The notes beneath the pieces were generated by a model, which was given only the letters and a program-made list of their open reading frames with translations, did not search any database and had not been told where the DNA came from. A DNA stretch of 64,000 nt from Paenibacillus dendritiformis. GTDB taxonomy: Bacteria > Bacillota > Bacilli > Paenibacillales > Paenibacillaceae. The position numbers were made by a program, and so were the translations under genes. The stretch lies in assembly GCF_015845845.1 (NCBI RefSeq), contig NZ_LDIG01000091.1, forward strand, positions 51,422 through 115,421. Direction: 5' to 3'. Shown here piece by piece: positions 33,019 through 41,589 of this stretch (position 1 is the stretch's first letter; every line of letters starts with the position of its first letter).

Positions 33019-34377
33019 ATGGAAGAGAACCGGAAGCGGCAATTGCTGGATAAGGATCGGGCGTATGTGTGGCATCCGTTTACGCAAATGAAGGATTACG
33101 CCGATCGCGATCATGTGCTGATCGAAAAGGCCGAGGGCCTCTTCCTCTATGACGCGGACGGACGGCGGTATTATGATACGGTATCCTCCTGGTGGTGCAA
33201 TCTGCATGGGCATGGCCATCCGCGCATCAAGGCGGCGATTCGCGATCAGCTTGACGCGTTCGACCACATTATGTTCAGCGGGCTAACGCATGCGCCGGGC
33301 ATCGAGCTGGCCGAGCAGCTCGTGCGTCTGACCCCCGAAGGGCTGACGCGGGTATTTTACTCCGACAACGGTTCGACCGCCGTCGAGGTGGCGCTCAAAA
33401 TGTCGTTCCAATATTGGCAGCACCGCGGGCGAACGGAGAAGACGACGTTCGCTTACCTGGACGGGAGCTATCATGGCGATACTTTGGGCGCGGTGAGCGT
33501 GGGCGGGGTCGATCGCTACCACGCGCTGTTCCGGCCGCTGCTGTTCCACGGCCACCGCCTGCCGGCGCCCGATCTGCGGCAGGCGCGTACCGCGGGAGCC
33601 GAGGGCGAACGCGAGGCGGCGGCTCGGGCGCTCGCCGCGGTGCGCGAGCTGTTCGAGCGGAAGGGCGACACGATCGCGGGCTTGATCGTGGAGCCGATGC
33701 TGCAGGGAGCCGGCGGCATGATTATGACGCCGGCCGCCTATTTGCAGGGCGTGCGCGAGCTCTGCAGCCGATACGGCGTCCACCTCATCGCCGACGAGGT
33801 GGCGACGGGCTTCGGGCGAACGGGCGTCATGTTCGCCTGCGAGCATGCCGGGGTCAGCCCGGATATCCTGTGCCTCAGCAAGGGACTGACCGCCGGCATC
33901 ATGCCGCTCGCGGCGACGCTGTGCCGCGAAGAGCTGTACGCCGCGTTCTATGACGAGGACGCGGCGAAGACCTTTTTCCACGGCCACAGCTTCACCGGCA
34001 ATCCGGTGGCGTGCGCCGTGGCGTTGGCTTCGCTGCGCCTGTTCGAGGAGGAACGCGTCCTCGAACGGGCGCAGGACACCATTGCCGCGCTGGCGGACGC
34101 CCTGCGCGGCCTGGCCCGCCTGCCGCATGTCACCCATGTGCGGCAGCTTGGGCTCGTGGCGGCGTTCGACCTGTACCTGGATGCCGAACGCCGCCAGCCC
34201 TTCCCGCCCGAGCGGCGCATCGGGGCGGCCATGTACGAGGCGGGCTTCGAGGAGGGACTGATTCTCCGCCCGCTCGGCGATACCCTCTACTATTGGCTTC
34301 CATTGTCCGCCACGCCGGACGATGTCCGCGACATCGCGGCCCGCACCGAGCGGGCGCTCCGCCGCGTCCTCGGCTAA
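33019..34377 (+). CDS. bioA: Adenosylmethionine-8-amino-7-oxononanoate aminotransferase
   Basis: BioA, 452 aa, a class III PLP-dependent aminotransferase making 7,8-diaminopelargonate in biotin synthesis. It shows VWHPFTQMKDY at the N-terminus, YDTVSSWWCNLHGH, FYSDNGSTAVEVALKM, SYHGDT, and the PLP lysine in CLSKGLTAG near 288. Start at 33019 has GAAGGAGATGG. It is under a BirA operator but no other bio gene follows; the convergent neighbour is an ABC permease. The rest of the pathway must be elsewhere. Confidence 0.96.
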   Translation: MEENRKRQLLDKDRAYVWHPFTQMKDYADRDHVLIEKAEGLFLYDADGRRYYDTVSSWWCNLHGHGHPRIKAAIRDQLDAFDHIMFSGLTHAPGIELAEQLVRLTPEGLTRVFYSDNGSTAVEVALKMSFQYWQHRGRTEKTTFAYLDGSYHGDTLGAVSVGGVDRYHALFRPLLFHGHRLPAPDLRQARTAGAEGEREAAARALAAVRELFERKGDTIAGLIVEPMLQGAGGMIMTPAAYLQGVRELCSRYGVHLIADEVATGFGRTGVMFACEHAGVSPDILCLSKGLTAGIMPLAATLCREELYAAFYDEDAAKTFFHGHSFTGNPVACAVALASLRLFEEERVLERAQDTIAALADALRGLARLPHVTHVRQLGLVAAFDLYLDAERRQPFPPERRIGAAMYEAGFEEGLILRPLGDTLYYWLPLSATPDDVRDIAARTERALRRVLG

Positions 34378-34384
34378 ACGCACG

Positions 34385-34421
34385 GCGGGCGGGAGCTTGT
34401 ACATCCGCTCCCGCCCGCTTT
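34385..34421. terminator. Bidirectional terminator between bioA and ABC permease
   Basis: GCGGGCGGGAGC pairs perfectly with GCTCCCGCCCGC (12 bp) around a 10-nt loop; TTTAT follows on the plus strand. It separates convergent bioA and the permease. Confidence 0.8.
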
Positions 34422-34434
34422 ATCATCCGTCTCA

Positions 34435-35445
34435 CTACAGCCTCATCCGCGCCAGCTTGCGGATACTCAGATATCCCACTATAATGCAGAACCCAGCTCC
34501 AAGCAAGTACCCCAAGCAGCCCGGGTAAACGAGAGTATAACAGATGTCGCCCCCGAGCAGAGCCGCGCAGAACACGCCGATACCGATCAGCACCTTCTCT
34601 CCCGCAGGAAACAGAATCAGCTTCCCGTTGTTCTCCAGAGGGTTCCGATTATAAAGAACAAGACCCGCGACAAAGAGCAGCAAAGCGGACGCGCCGACGA
34701 ATCCGTACGGATACCGATTGATGCTTTCCGTAATCCAGCTCAGGATGTTCAAGTTTTCCCATACGGTCCCGCGCAATTTCATGTGCTGATAGATTGGAGC
34801 CGGAAAAAAAACATAGATAAGCTTCCGAACCATCGAAGTTATAAATTCATATATGCAGAAAAGAATGAAGGTCAGCACCGCCTGGGCCGTCCAGCTGCCT
34901 GTGAAGGAGCCGATGAACAGCATCAACGTATACGCCGACAGGACGGCGAAAATATCATGAAACGCATACTTGATAAAATCCATGATGGTAAAATGCGAGC
35001 CGATCGGAGAAGCCCACAGCATGGCGGCATACAGCAACGTGATGACAAGGACGGACGAGATGGTATAGGCCGCGCCAACCATCCATTTCGTTCCATAGAT
35101 CAGCCAGCGCGGATACGGCAAGGCGAACCCCAGCTCGCTGATGTGGTTCCGCCGTTCATAGCCCATTTGCCACAAAGCCAGCAAAAAACAGATCAGCGCA
35201 AGCCCGAACTGAAAAATGGCATATTTCTCGGAAAACGCCCAGTTCACCGCATTCATCGGGTCGCGGTCGAATATCGAGGCGTTATGCCCGATATATTCCG
35301 GCGACTGGAACCACCATTGCTGCATATGCATAAACAAGACGGCCAAAAAACCGAGCAGCGGCATCAACGCGAATAATCCCCATGTCTGGCGAATCTCCTT
35401 CCGCCACAGCGGCCGGATAAACCAATTATGCAGCACCCCCGTCAC
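34435..35445 (-). CDS. ABC transporter permease of YtrA-type operon
   Basis: A 336-aa membrane protein with about eight hydrophobic segments, an N-terminal cytoplasmic motif (RPLWRKEIRQTWGLF) shared with YtrC/YtrD-like and ABC-2 permeases, and a large hydrophilic loop after the first helix. It overlaps the upstream ATPase by 20 bases. As third gene of a GntR-ATPase-permease operon it is presumably the membrane half of a peptide or cell-envelope stress exporter; the substrate is unknown. Confidence 0.82.
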   Translation of the reverse strand: MTGVLHNWFIRPLWRKEIRQTWGLFALMPLLGFLAVLFMHMQQWWFQSPEYIGHNASIFDRDPMNAVNWAFSEKYAIFQFGLALICFLLALWQMGYERRNHISELGFALPYPRWLIYGTKWMVGAAYTISSVLVITLLYAAMLWASPIGSHFTIMDFIKYAFHDIFAVLSAYTLMLFIGSFTGSWTAQAVLTFILFCIYEFITSMVRKLIYVFFPAPIYQHMKLRGTVWENLNILSWITESINRYPYGFVGASALLLFVAGLVLYNRNPLENNGKLILFPAGEKVLIGIGVFCAALLGGDICYTLVYPGCLGYLLGAGFCIIVGYLSIRKLARMRL

Positions 35446-36301
35446 CTCCCGATTTCCATGTAAACCAATCTTCCAGCGAGAGCGGGAGCTCGTCGATCAG
35501 CATCGGTTCCTCCCTCTCCAACGCATGCAAGGCCGCTTCCGATTCCACAATCACCGTATACACGCGGCCAACCTGCTGGAGGGCGAACACCCCCGGCTCA
35601 TAGAGCCAGGCTGGCGGCTCCGGCTTGCCGAACACGATCTGCAGCTTCTTGATCTGCTGCCGCAGCCGCTCCAGCTCCCACACTTCCTCGGTCAGTCCTT
35701 CCCGCAGCAGGACGACCGTATCCGCGATGCGGTCCAACTCGTTCAGCATATGCGATGAGATGAGGATCGAAGATTCTTCATCCAGCGATTCGACAATCAG
35801 ACTTAAGAGCTGCTTCTTCGCTACCGCGTCTATCCCGTTCGTCGGCTCATCGAACAGAATCAGACGCGCTTTCGTAGCCAGCCCGAGGGCCGCGCTGAAC
35901 AGCATCTTCATCCCCTTCGACAGCGACCGCACCCGCTTGTGAAGCGGAAGCTTGAAGTTATCCATGGCCTCCGTAAAATAAAAAAGATCAAAATTCGGGT
36001 AAATTTGCGCGTACCAGCTGGCGCATTCCCGAATCGTATACGATTCCAGCGCCGTCGGCGCGTCCGGGACAAAGACGATATCCCGCTTGAGCTCCGGATA
36101 GCGGTGCACGCTAATGCCGTCAAAAGCGACGCTCCCCTGATCCGGGCTATAGATGCCGACCATCGTCCGCATCAGCGTCGTCTTGCCGGTCCCGTTCCGG
36201 CCCACAAGCCCGACGATGCGCCCCGGCTCGATGCCGAAGGTGACGCCTCGCAGGACAGGCTTGCCGTCAATCGATTTATGTACAGCCTCCACTTGCATCA
36301 T
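35426..36301 (-). CDS. ABC transporter ATP-binding protein (YtrB-like)
   Basis: A 291-aa ATPase with Walker A GRNGTGKTT near 36, the YtrB/BcrA-type signature SLSKGMKMLFSAAL (instead of LSGGQ) near 130, and Walker B LILFDEPTNGID near 152. The start at 36301 overlaps the GntR stop (ATGA) and has GGAGGGAAG inside the GntR 3' end, so it is coupled to the regulator. The permease follows with a 20-base overlap. Confidence 0.9.
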   Translation of the reverse strand: MMQVEAVHKSIDGKPVLRGVTFGIEPGRIVGLVGRNGTGKTTLMRTMVGIYSPDQGSVAFDGISVHRYPELKRDIVFVPDAPTALESYTIRECASWYAQIYPNFDLFYFTEAMDNFKLPLHKRVRSLSKGMKMLFSAALGLATKARLILFDEPTNGIDAVAKKQLLSLIVESLDEESSILISSHMLNELDRIADTVVLLREGLTEEVWELERLRQQIKKLQIVFGKPEPPAWLYEPGVFALQQVGRVYTVIVESEAALHALEREEPMLIDELPLSLEDWFTWKSGGDGGAA

Positions 36302-36684
36302 GATTCTTCCCTCCACCATTCATGACATGCCTGCTCGACCATGTCCAGCAGACCGGACGGTTCCAGTCCGAGATGCTTCGCTTCCAGGGCAACACGCTTG
36401 ATGTCCTCTCTCAGCTTCTTCATCCGTTCCTCCGCCATGCCGGGAGACGCCGCTTCCGCGACAAACGTGCCTTTGCCCCGCATCGTCACAATCACCCCTT
36501 GCCGTTCGAGCTCCTGATAAGCCTTGCTGACCGTATTCGGGTTAACCAGCAGCATCGCGGACAGCTCGCGCACCGAGGGCACCTTCTCTCCCGCTTCCAG
36601 CGCTCCCGTGGCGACGAGCGCTTTCATCTGGTCCACGATCTGCTCATATATCGGCGAAGCGCTCTGCTCTTGCAGACGAAACAT
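36298..36684 (-). CDS. GntR-family regulator, YtrA subfamily
   Basis: A 128-aa short GntR repressor: winged helix-turn-helix (SVRELSAMLLVNPNTVSKAYQEL, about 42-64; KGTFV wing) with only a short helical dimerisation tail, the hallmark of YtrA-type regulators. These usually repress their own ABC transporter operon and respond to cell-wall antibiotics. An exact YtrA-type operator lies 34 bases upstream of the start (36718-36742). Confidence 0.93.
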   Translation of the reverse strand: MFRLQEQSASPIYEQIVDQMKALVATGALEAGEKVPSVRELSAMLLVNPNTVSKAYQELERQGVIVTMRGKGTFVAEAASPGMAEERMKKLREDIKRVALEAKHLGLEPSGLLDMVEQACHEWWREES

Positions 36685-36717
36685 GGAAACCCTCCCTTTC
36701 TGCTGATCGAACCAAAT

Positions 36718-36742
36718 AGTGTATTATTAGAACTAGTACACA
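36718..36742 (-). promoter_or_regulatory. YtrA-type operator
   Basis: AGTGTA, 13 bp, TACACA. This matches the Bacillus YtrA inverted repeat AGTGTA-N13-TACACT with one difference in the last base, and lies directly upstream of the GntR-ABC operon. Confidence 0.75.
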
Positions 36743-36850
36743 TGGTACACAAGAATAGACATTCCTGTCAAGATGAAAAGGAGACATTCTGCTTCAGGGG
36801 TGTGGTACAATGAGTGAAAATAAGCTGGAAGGCAAGGAGGTTGGCTTAGA

Positions 36851-37708
36851 TTGAAATATGCATTCACCTATTCAGGGCAGGATGGCCGCATCCTGCGCGG
36901 GGACGTGTTTCTGCCTGCCAAGCCGCTGGGCCCGGCGGTGCTCCTCATTGCGCACGGGTACAAAGGGTTCAAGGATTGGGGAATGTTCCCTTATGCGGCG
37001 GAGCAAATCGCAAACCGCAGCGGACTGCTTACGATAACCTTTAATTTTTCGCATAATGGCGTCGGCCCCTCGCTTGACCGCTTCGATCAGCCGGAGCGAT
37101 TCGCAATCAATACGTACGGAGAGGAGCAGACTGACCTTGCCACGCTGCTCGATTGGTTGCGCTCCTCCGAATTCCCGCAATGGCTGGCTGCCCAAGGAGG
37201 AAGCTTCCCTTGGTCGAAGGAGATGCCGCTGTACCTGCTCGGCCACAGCCGGGGCGGGGCAAGCTGCCTGCTGTATGCGCTGGAGCATCCGGAGCGCATC
37301 GCTGGCGTACTTACGTGGAATGGCGTTACAAATATGGATTTATTCTCCGAGGAACAGAAGCAGGAAATGCGGGACAAGGGCCAATCCAAGGTGATCAATG
37401 CCCGGACGGGCGAAGCGCTCCCGTTATCCCGTCTGCTGCTGGACGATCTAGAAGCCAATCGCGAGAAATATGACCTGATTCACCGCGTCCGCGATGCCCG
37501 CTTCCCTCTCGCGCTGATTCAAGGCTCGGACGATTTGCCGGGATTTCGCGACGGATCGGCCCGTCTGGTAGCCAACTATCCCCAAGCGGAGTGGATTACG
37601 ATCGAAGGGGGCGGCCATACGTTCAACACGGTTCACCCGTTCCAAGGCACGACACCGGAGCTGGAGGCCGCCATTGAAGCAACCGTTCAGTGGCTGAAGG
37701 CCCGCTAA
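36851..37708 (+). CDS. Alpha/beta hydrolase
   Basis: A 285-aa serine hydrolase of the alpha/beta fold: HGYKGFKDWG oxyanion region (residues 35-44), nucleophile elbow GHSRGG (S near 133), acid in GSDDLPG near 222 and H in GGGHTFN near 259. The start is TTG at 36851, following AAGGAGG at 8 bases; no in-frame ATG fits. The substrate is unknown. It is possibly co-transcribed with the NhaC-like antiporter 33 bases downstream. Confidence 0.88.
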   Translation: MKYAFTYSGQDGRILRGDVFLPAKPLGPAVLLIAHGYKGFKDWGMFPYAAEQIANRSGLLTITFNFSHNGVGPSLDRFDQPERFAINTYGEEQTDLATLLDWLRSSEFPQWLAAQGGSFPWSKEMPLYLLGHSRGGASCLLYALEHPERIAGVLTWNGVTNMDLFSEEQKQEMRDKGQSKVINARTGEALPLSRLLLDDLEANREKYDLIHRVRDARFPLALIQGSDDLPGFRDGSARLVANYPQAEWITIEGGGHTFNTVHPFQGTTPELEAAIEATVQWLKAR

Positions 37709-37741
37709 TTTTCGCACATAGACAGGAGTTGCTGTGTACTT

Positions 37742-39097
37742 ATGTTGACCCCGCGCCAGCTCGCTGTATCGGTCCTGACGACGATAGGCGGCCTTACCGC
37801 CGCCTATCTGCTCGGTCTGCCGCATATTGCCGGCTTTGCCGCCGGCTTCCTTGTGCTCGCTCTCTGCTCACGCAAGCAGGGCCATCCCTGGCCCGACCTG
37901 CTTCGTTATATGCGAGCGGGCGCCCTCCACACGATGGAAGTCGTCTGGATTCTGCTTATGGTCGGCCTGATGATTCCGGCCTGGACGCTCAGCGGAACGA
38001 TCCCTTACTTAATCGAGCAGGGACTGTCCTGGATTCATCCGGCATGGATGACCACGCTCACCTTCTGGTTGTCCGCTCTATTTTCCATGCTGCTGGGCAC
38101 CTCGACGGGAACATTGAGCGCGGTAGGCATCCCGATGATGGGTGTCGCGGCGATGGCTGGCGTGCCGCTGCCTCTCATGGCCGGCGCTCTCGTATCCGGC
38201 GCGTTCGTCGGCGATCGCACCTCCCCCTTCTCAAGCGCCCACCGCTTGGTCGCCGATTCAACGGGAACCTCCGTCAGACTCCAGGCCCGGGCGATGCTGC
38301 CCACAACGCTGATCGGCCTCGGAGCGGCTACGGCCGTCTTTGCCTTATTCGACTGGGCGGGAGCATGGGTCGTACCGGCCAAGGCATTGCAGATGGAAGC
38401 CTATCGCGACGCCTTTGCATTTCACCCGCTGCTGATCCTGCCCGCTCTCGTTCTGGTCGCAGCGATCCTGTTCCGGATCAAAACGCGTTACGCCTTCCTG
38501 CTCTCCATCGTAACGTCAATCATTCTCGGAACCTGGCTCCAAGGCGCCGGCGCGATGACATGGTGGAATGGCCTGCTGTGGGGCTATGACCATGCCTCGC
38601 TTCCCTCGCTGCATACGAAGGGCGTGCTGAATATGGTCGACCTCGTCCTGCTGATAGCGATGGCCGGCGCCTTCAACGGCATACTGGAGTCGACGCGCAC
38701 CCTGGAGCCGTATATGGCCTCCTTATTGGGCGCGAAGCCGTCTCTGCCCGGAGCCACCGCGCGCATCGGCTTATTCGGCTTCATCCTGGCGCTGGTCTCC
38801 TGCACGCAGACCCTGCCCATCATGATGTCAGGGCGGAGCGTGCTGCCGCTGTGGACCACCCGCTTCCCGCCGGAGCAGCTCTCCCGCATCGTCGCCGATA
38901 CGGCTCTCGTTTTCGCTGCCCTGATCCCGTGGAATATGCTGGCTGTCCTCTGCGCCACGATTCTAAATATGCCCGTTCATCAATACGCGCTCTTTGCCGT
39001 CTTTCTATGGATACTGCCGCTGTGTACGTGGCTCGTGTCCTTCCTGAGGGGGCGGAAGCAAAGTACCGCGCATTACAGCAAAACATTATCGGGCTGA
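37742..39097 (+). CDS. NhaC-family Na+/H+ antiporter
   Basis: A 451-aa polytopic membrane protein of the NhaC family, about 11-12 helices. Family stretches include LSALFSMLLGTSTGTLSAVGIPMMGVA, GALVSGAFVGDRTSPFSSAH (the conserved GDxxSP) and the late LIPWNMLAVLCATIL. It exchanges cytoplasmic Na+ (or a related substrate such as malate/lactate pairs in some members) for protons. The GGAG element is 13 bases from the ATG, longer than usual. Confidence 0.92.
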   Translation: MLTPRQLAVSVLTTIGGLTAAYLLGLPHIAGFAAGFLVLALCSRKQGHPWPDLLRYMRAGALHTMEVVWILLMVGLMIPAWTLSGTIPYLIEQGLSWIHPAWMTTLTFWLSALFSMLLGTSTGTLSAVGIPMMGVAAMAGVPLPLMAGALVSGAFVGDRTSPFSSAHRLVADSTGTSVRLQARAMLPTTLIGLGAATAVFALFDWAGAWVVPAKALQMEAYRDAFAFHPLLILPALVLVAAILFRIKTRYAFLLSIVTSIILGTWLQGAGAMTWWNGLLWGYDHASLPSLHTKGVLNMVDLVLLIAMAGAFNGILESTRTLEPYMASLLGAKPSLPGATARIGLFGFILALVSCTQTLPIMMSGRSVLPLWTTRFPPEQLSRIVADTALVFAALIPWNMLAVLCATILNMPVHQYALFAVFLWILPLCTWLVSFLRGRKQSTAHYSKTLSG

Positions 39098-39214
39098 ACG
39101 AGGAAAAATGGCAGCGACGGGACATCACGGCTTAGACTGCCGCCAGAGCATGCTCCTCCCTATAGAGACCGAATCCTTTCCTGGTCGGGCTGCTCTGGTT
39201 TCGGCCGTTCCGTA

Positions 39215-39345
39215 CGTCCCCTTCCGAGGCCTTCTTCCGAGGATTTCTTCGGAACTATTTTTCGAAGGTCTTCTTCCGAAATATTTTTCCGAAGTATTCT
39301 CCGGGACCTATTATCCCGAAGTACTCTCCGGCGGTCTCCCCGAAG
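39215..39345. repeat. Degenerate short palindromic repeats
   Basis: CTTCCGAGG, CTTCGGAA, TTCGAAGG, CTTCCGAAA, TTCCGAAG, CCCGAAG and CCCCGAAGG recur roughly every 20 bases, each close to the palindrome CTTCCGAAG, separated by T/A-rich spacers (TATTTTT, GTATTCTC). Confidence 0.5.
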
Positions 39346-39370
39346 GCATTGGACAGTATCTCCTTTTGCG

Positions 39371-39402
39371 CCTTTCTGTCACTATCCCCCTAGCTCATAA
39401 AA
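39371..39402 (-). repeat. Dispersed intergenic repeat motif, copy 3 (inverted)
   Basis: The minus strand reads TTTTATGAGCTAGGGGGATA then GTGACAGAAAGG. It faces copy 4 at 39502-39533, enclosing about 100 bases. Confidence 0.6.
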
Positions 39403-39501
39403 TCAAATGCTCCTTCCCGATATTGCGAGATTGCCCGGTTCGGTTAAGAACTTCTGTATCTTTTGGACAACTAAGCAAGCCGTTCGTCTCTCTCTTTCTT
39501 G

Positions 39502-39533
39502 TTTATGAGTCAAGGGGATAGTGGGCAAAAGGC
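39502..39533 (+). repeat. Dispersed intergenic repeat motif, copy 4
   Basis: Reads GTTTATGAGTCAAGGGGATA then GTGGGCAAAAGG; the inverted partner is at 39371-39402. Confidence 0.6.
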
Positions 39534-39669
39534 CTTGAATACATATCTTTTCCCCACGACGCGGAAGAGAGGACATCCCGTTCACATCACACAGCGGGCA
39601 CGTTACCCGTCAATAACGCGAGATTCGTCGACGAACACCAAATTCGATCAATTATCATGAGGTTCGTCA

Positions 39670-39802
39670 GTTAACACGAGAATCGTGAGTTAACTCGGGA
39701 ATCGATAGTTAACACGAGAACCGTTAGTTAACACGAGAACCGTTAGTTAACACGAGAACCGTTAGTTAACACGAGAATCATTAGTAAACACGAGATTAGT
39801 GA
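39670..39802. repeat. 19-bp tandem array (seven units)
   Basis: GTTAACACGAGAACCGTTA-type units begin at 39670, 39689, 39708, 39727, 39746, 39765 and 39784, exactly 19 bp apart. The three central units are identical; the outer ones vary (AATCGTGA, AATCGATA, AATCATTA). Decayed relatives (CGAGATTCGTCGACGAACAC) continue upstream to about 39608. Confidence 0.9.
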
Positions 39803-40013
39803 ACTCTAACGCGGATCAGCTAAAAAAGATGATACCCGTCGAAAAAAACGTTCCATTTCTCTCCCCCATGCCTATAAGTTTCAAATGTGATGCTGAGTTA
39901 TTGGAATAGTTGCGCAATGAAACGCTGCCGCGTCTTGCCAATGAATGCCGTTGTCCTTCATCAAGAGAAAGCCCTGCGTCCTCATGGCTTGCACAGGCAT
40001 GGTTGTTAGGCAT

Positions 40014-40048
40014 CAAAAAAAGACAAGCACGGTTCATGTGCTTGTCTT
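40014..40048 (-). terminator. Intrinsic terminator of nadE
   Basis: The minus-strand stem AAGACAAGCAC / GTGCTTGTCTT (11 bp) is followed by seven T, 53 bases after the nadE stop. Confidence 0.93.
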
Positions 40049-40100
40049 CCTCGAAGAAAAGAGAATAGGGCAGGCAGGCCTGGTCTATTTCGCTTATCGT

Positions 40101-40910
40101 TCAGATGCCGGGAATCGGGGCGCGCTTGTGCTCGGTTTTGCGGTAATGCTGTTCGAGCTTCGCTTGAACGTCGGCGGGAACCGGCTTGCCCTCCAGGTAA
40201 TCGCTGTTGTGCTCGTAGGAGACGCCCAGCTCTTTCTCGTCGGTCTGCCCCTCCCACAGGCCGGCGGTCGGCACTTTGTCGATGACGCTGCGCGGCACGC
40301 CAAGCCGTTCGGCAAGCTGGCGAATCTGGCGCTTGTTCAGGGAGGACAGCGGAGTAATGTCTACGGCTCCGTCGCCCCATTTGGTGTAGAAGCCGGTCAA
40401 CGCTTCGGAGGCATGGTCCGTGCCGACCACGATCAGGTTGAGGTCGAACGCCAGCGCATATTGGGCGACCATCCGGATCCGCGCTTTGATATTCCCTTTT
40501 CCGGGAACGCTTAAATGGCGCGGTTGACCAAGCCGCTTGAACCCTTGCTCGACCTCAAGCGCAACCTCGTTCACCGCCTCTTCGATGTTGGTCTCGACGG
40601 TATGCTTCAACTCAAACGCTTCGGCGACGGCATAACTATCGGCAATGTCAACCTGCTCCCCATAGGGCTGGAACACGCCGAGCGTCATGTACTCCTGGCC
40701 GGATTCCGCTGACAGCTCGTCGGTGGCCTGCTTGCACAAGCCGGCGGCGACAGCGCTGTCGATTCCGCCGCTAATGGCGATCAGCAGCCCTTTCGCGCCT
40801 GCGTTGGTCACATACTCCTTCAAAAAATCAACACGTTTGCGGATTTCGGCATCTACATCGATTTGGGGCTTGACTCCGAACCGACTGATGATTTCCTCTT
40901 GTAGGCTCAT
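40101..40910 (-). CDS. nadE: Ammonia-dependent NAD+ synthetase
   Basis: NadE, 269 aa without a glutaminase domain: uses ammonia and ATP to amidate nicotinate adenine dinucleotide. The P-loop SGGIDSA is near residues 46-52, and the acceptor-binding VVGTDHASEALTGFYTKWGDG segment near 166-186. The length fits the Bacillus/E. coli type. The start has GGGAGATATC. It follows a bacilliredoxin gene (93-bp gap) on the same strand. Confidence 0.96.
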   Translation of the reverse strand: MSLQEEIISRFGVKPQIDVDAEIRKRVDFLKEYVTNAGAKGLLIAISGGIDSAVAAGLCKQATDELSAESGQEYMTLGVFQPYGEQVDIADSYAVAEAFELKHTVETNIEEAVNEVALEVEQGFKRLGQPRHLSVPGKGNIKARIRMVAQYALAFDLNLIVVGTDHASEALTGFYTKWGDGAVDITPLSSLNKRQIRQLAERLGVPRSVIDKVPTAGLWEGQTDEKELGVSYEHNSDYLEGKPVPADVQAKLEQHYRKTEHKRAPIPGI

Positions 40911-41002
40911 CTGGATATCTCCCTTCGATCCATCCTGTTCACGATCTGGTCGTATTTATGGAAACATCCCCGCATCGGACAAACGCGGGGATGAGCTTCT
41001 CC

Positions 41003-41437
41003 TTAGCGGCAGTAGCGATCAAACGCTGCTGTCAGATCCGCCGCAATCTGCTCGGCAGAGCGGTCTTCTACGCTATGGCGTTCAATAAAATGCACCAATT
41101 TGCCATCCTTCATCAAGGCGATGGACGGGGAAGACGGCGGATACGGCGCAAAGTATTCGCGCGCTTGTGCCGTTGCTTCTTTGTCCTGGCCTGCAAAGAC
41201 GGTGAATAAATGATCCGGCGTCACTTCATGCTCCAGCGCTTTGCGCACGCCTGGACGGCATTGCCCCGCCGCACAGCCGCAGACGGAGTTCACGACCACA
41301 AGCGCGGTTCCCTTCGCCGTCGGCAGCTTCGCTTCCACCTCTTCCGGCGTCCGCAATTCTTCGAATCCGATCGATGTCAATTCATTGCGCATCGGCTGGA
41401 GCATATCGCGCATATATTGCTCAAAAGACATAGACAT
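41003..41437 (-). CDS. Bacilliredoxin (BrxA/BrxB family)
   Basis: A 144-aa thioredoxin-fold protein of UPF0403 with the C53-G-C55 redox motif in VVVNSVCGCAAGQCRPG, plus SPSIALMKDGKLVHFIERH. Bacilliredoxins remove bacillithiol from S-bacillithiolated proteins in Firmicutes, so the host probably makes bacillithiol. Start is the first of two in-frame ATGs with AGGAG upstream. A GC-rich hairpin (40964-40992) follows the gene. Confidence 0.94.
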   Translation of the reverse strand: MSMSFEQYMRDMLQPMRNELTSIGFEELRTPEEVEAKLPTAKGTALVVVNSVCGCAAGQCRPGVRKALEHEVTPDHLFTVFAGQDKEATAQAREYFAPYPPSSPSIALMKDGKLVHFIERHSVEDRSAEQIAADLTAAFDRYCR

Positions 41438-41531
41438 TCTTCACTTCACTCCTAACCCGTTAAATAATTACCCCGATAGACGTCACCAGATAGTGCTATC
41501 GTTAATATTTTAACCATTTGCACAGGAGTAA

Positions 41532-41577
41532 AGCAAGGGAAAGCCGTTCCTTCCGGAAGCGGCTTTCCCTTATCTCG
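41532..41577 (-). terminator. Terminator-like hairpin after 39-aa peptide gene
   Basis: The minus strand carries GGGAAAGCCG and CGGCTTTCCC (10-bp stem) followed by TTGCTTT, just downstream of the small gene stop at 41590. Confidence 0.6.
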
Positions 41578-41589
41578 CGCCGTGAGCGC

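Larger units (their letters stand above)
39098..40013. other. Gene-free repeat-rich region
   Basis: About 900 bases between the NhaC-like gene and the nadE terminator. I see no gene. It holds, in order, a degenerate TTCCGAAG-rich array (39215-39345), an inverted pair of the dispersed repeat (39371-39402 minus, 39502-39533 plus), and a 19-bp tandem array (39670-39802). Confidence 0.7.

Noticed and set aside
39670..39802. CRISPR array
   Set aside because: Units are 19 bp with no unique spacers and no cas genes are near; it is a plain tandem repeat.
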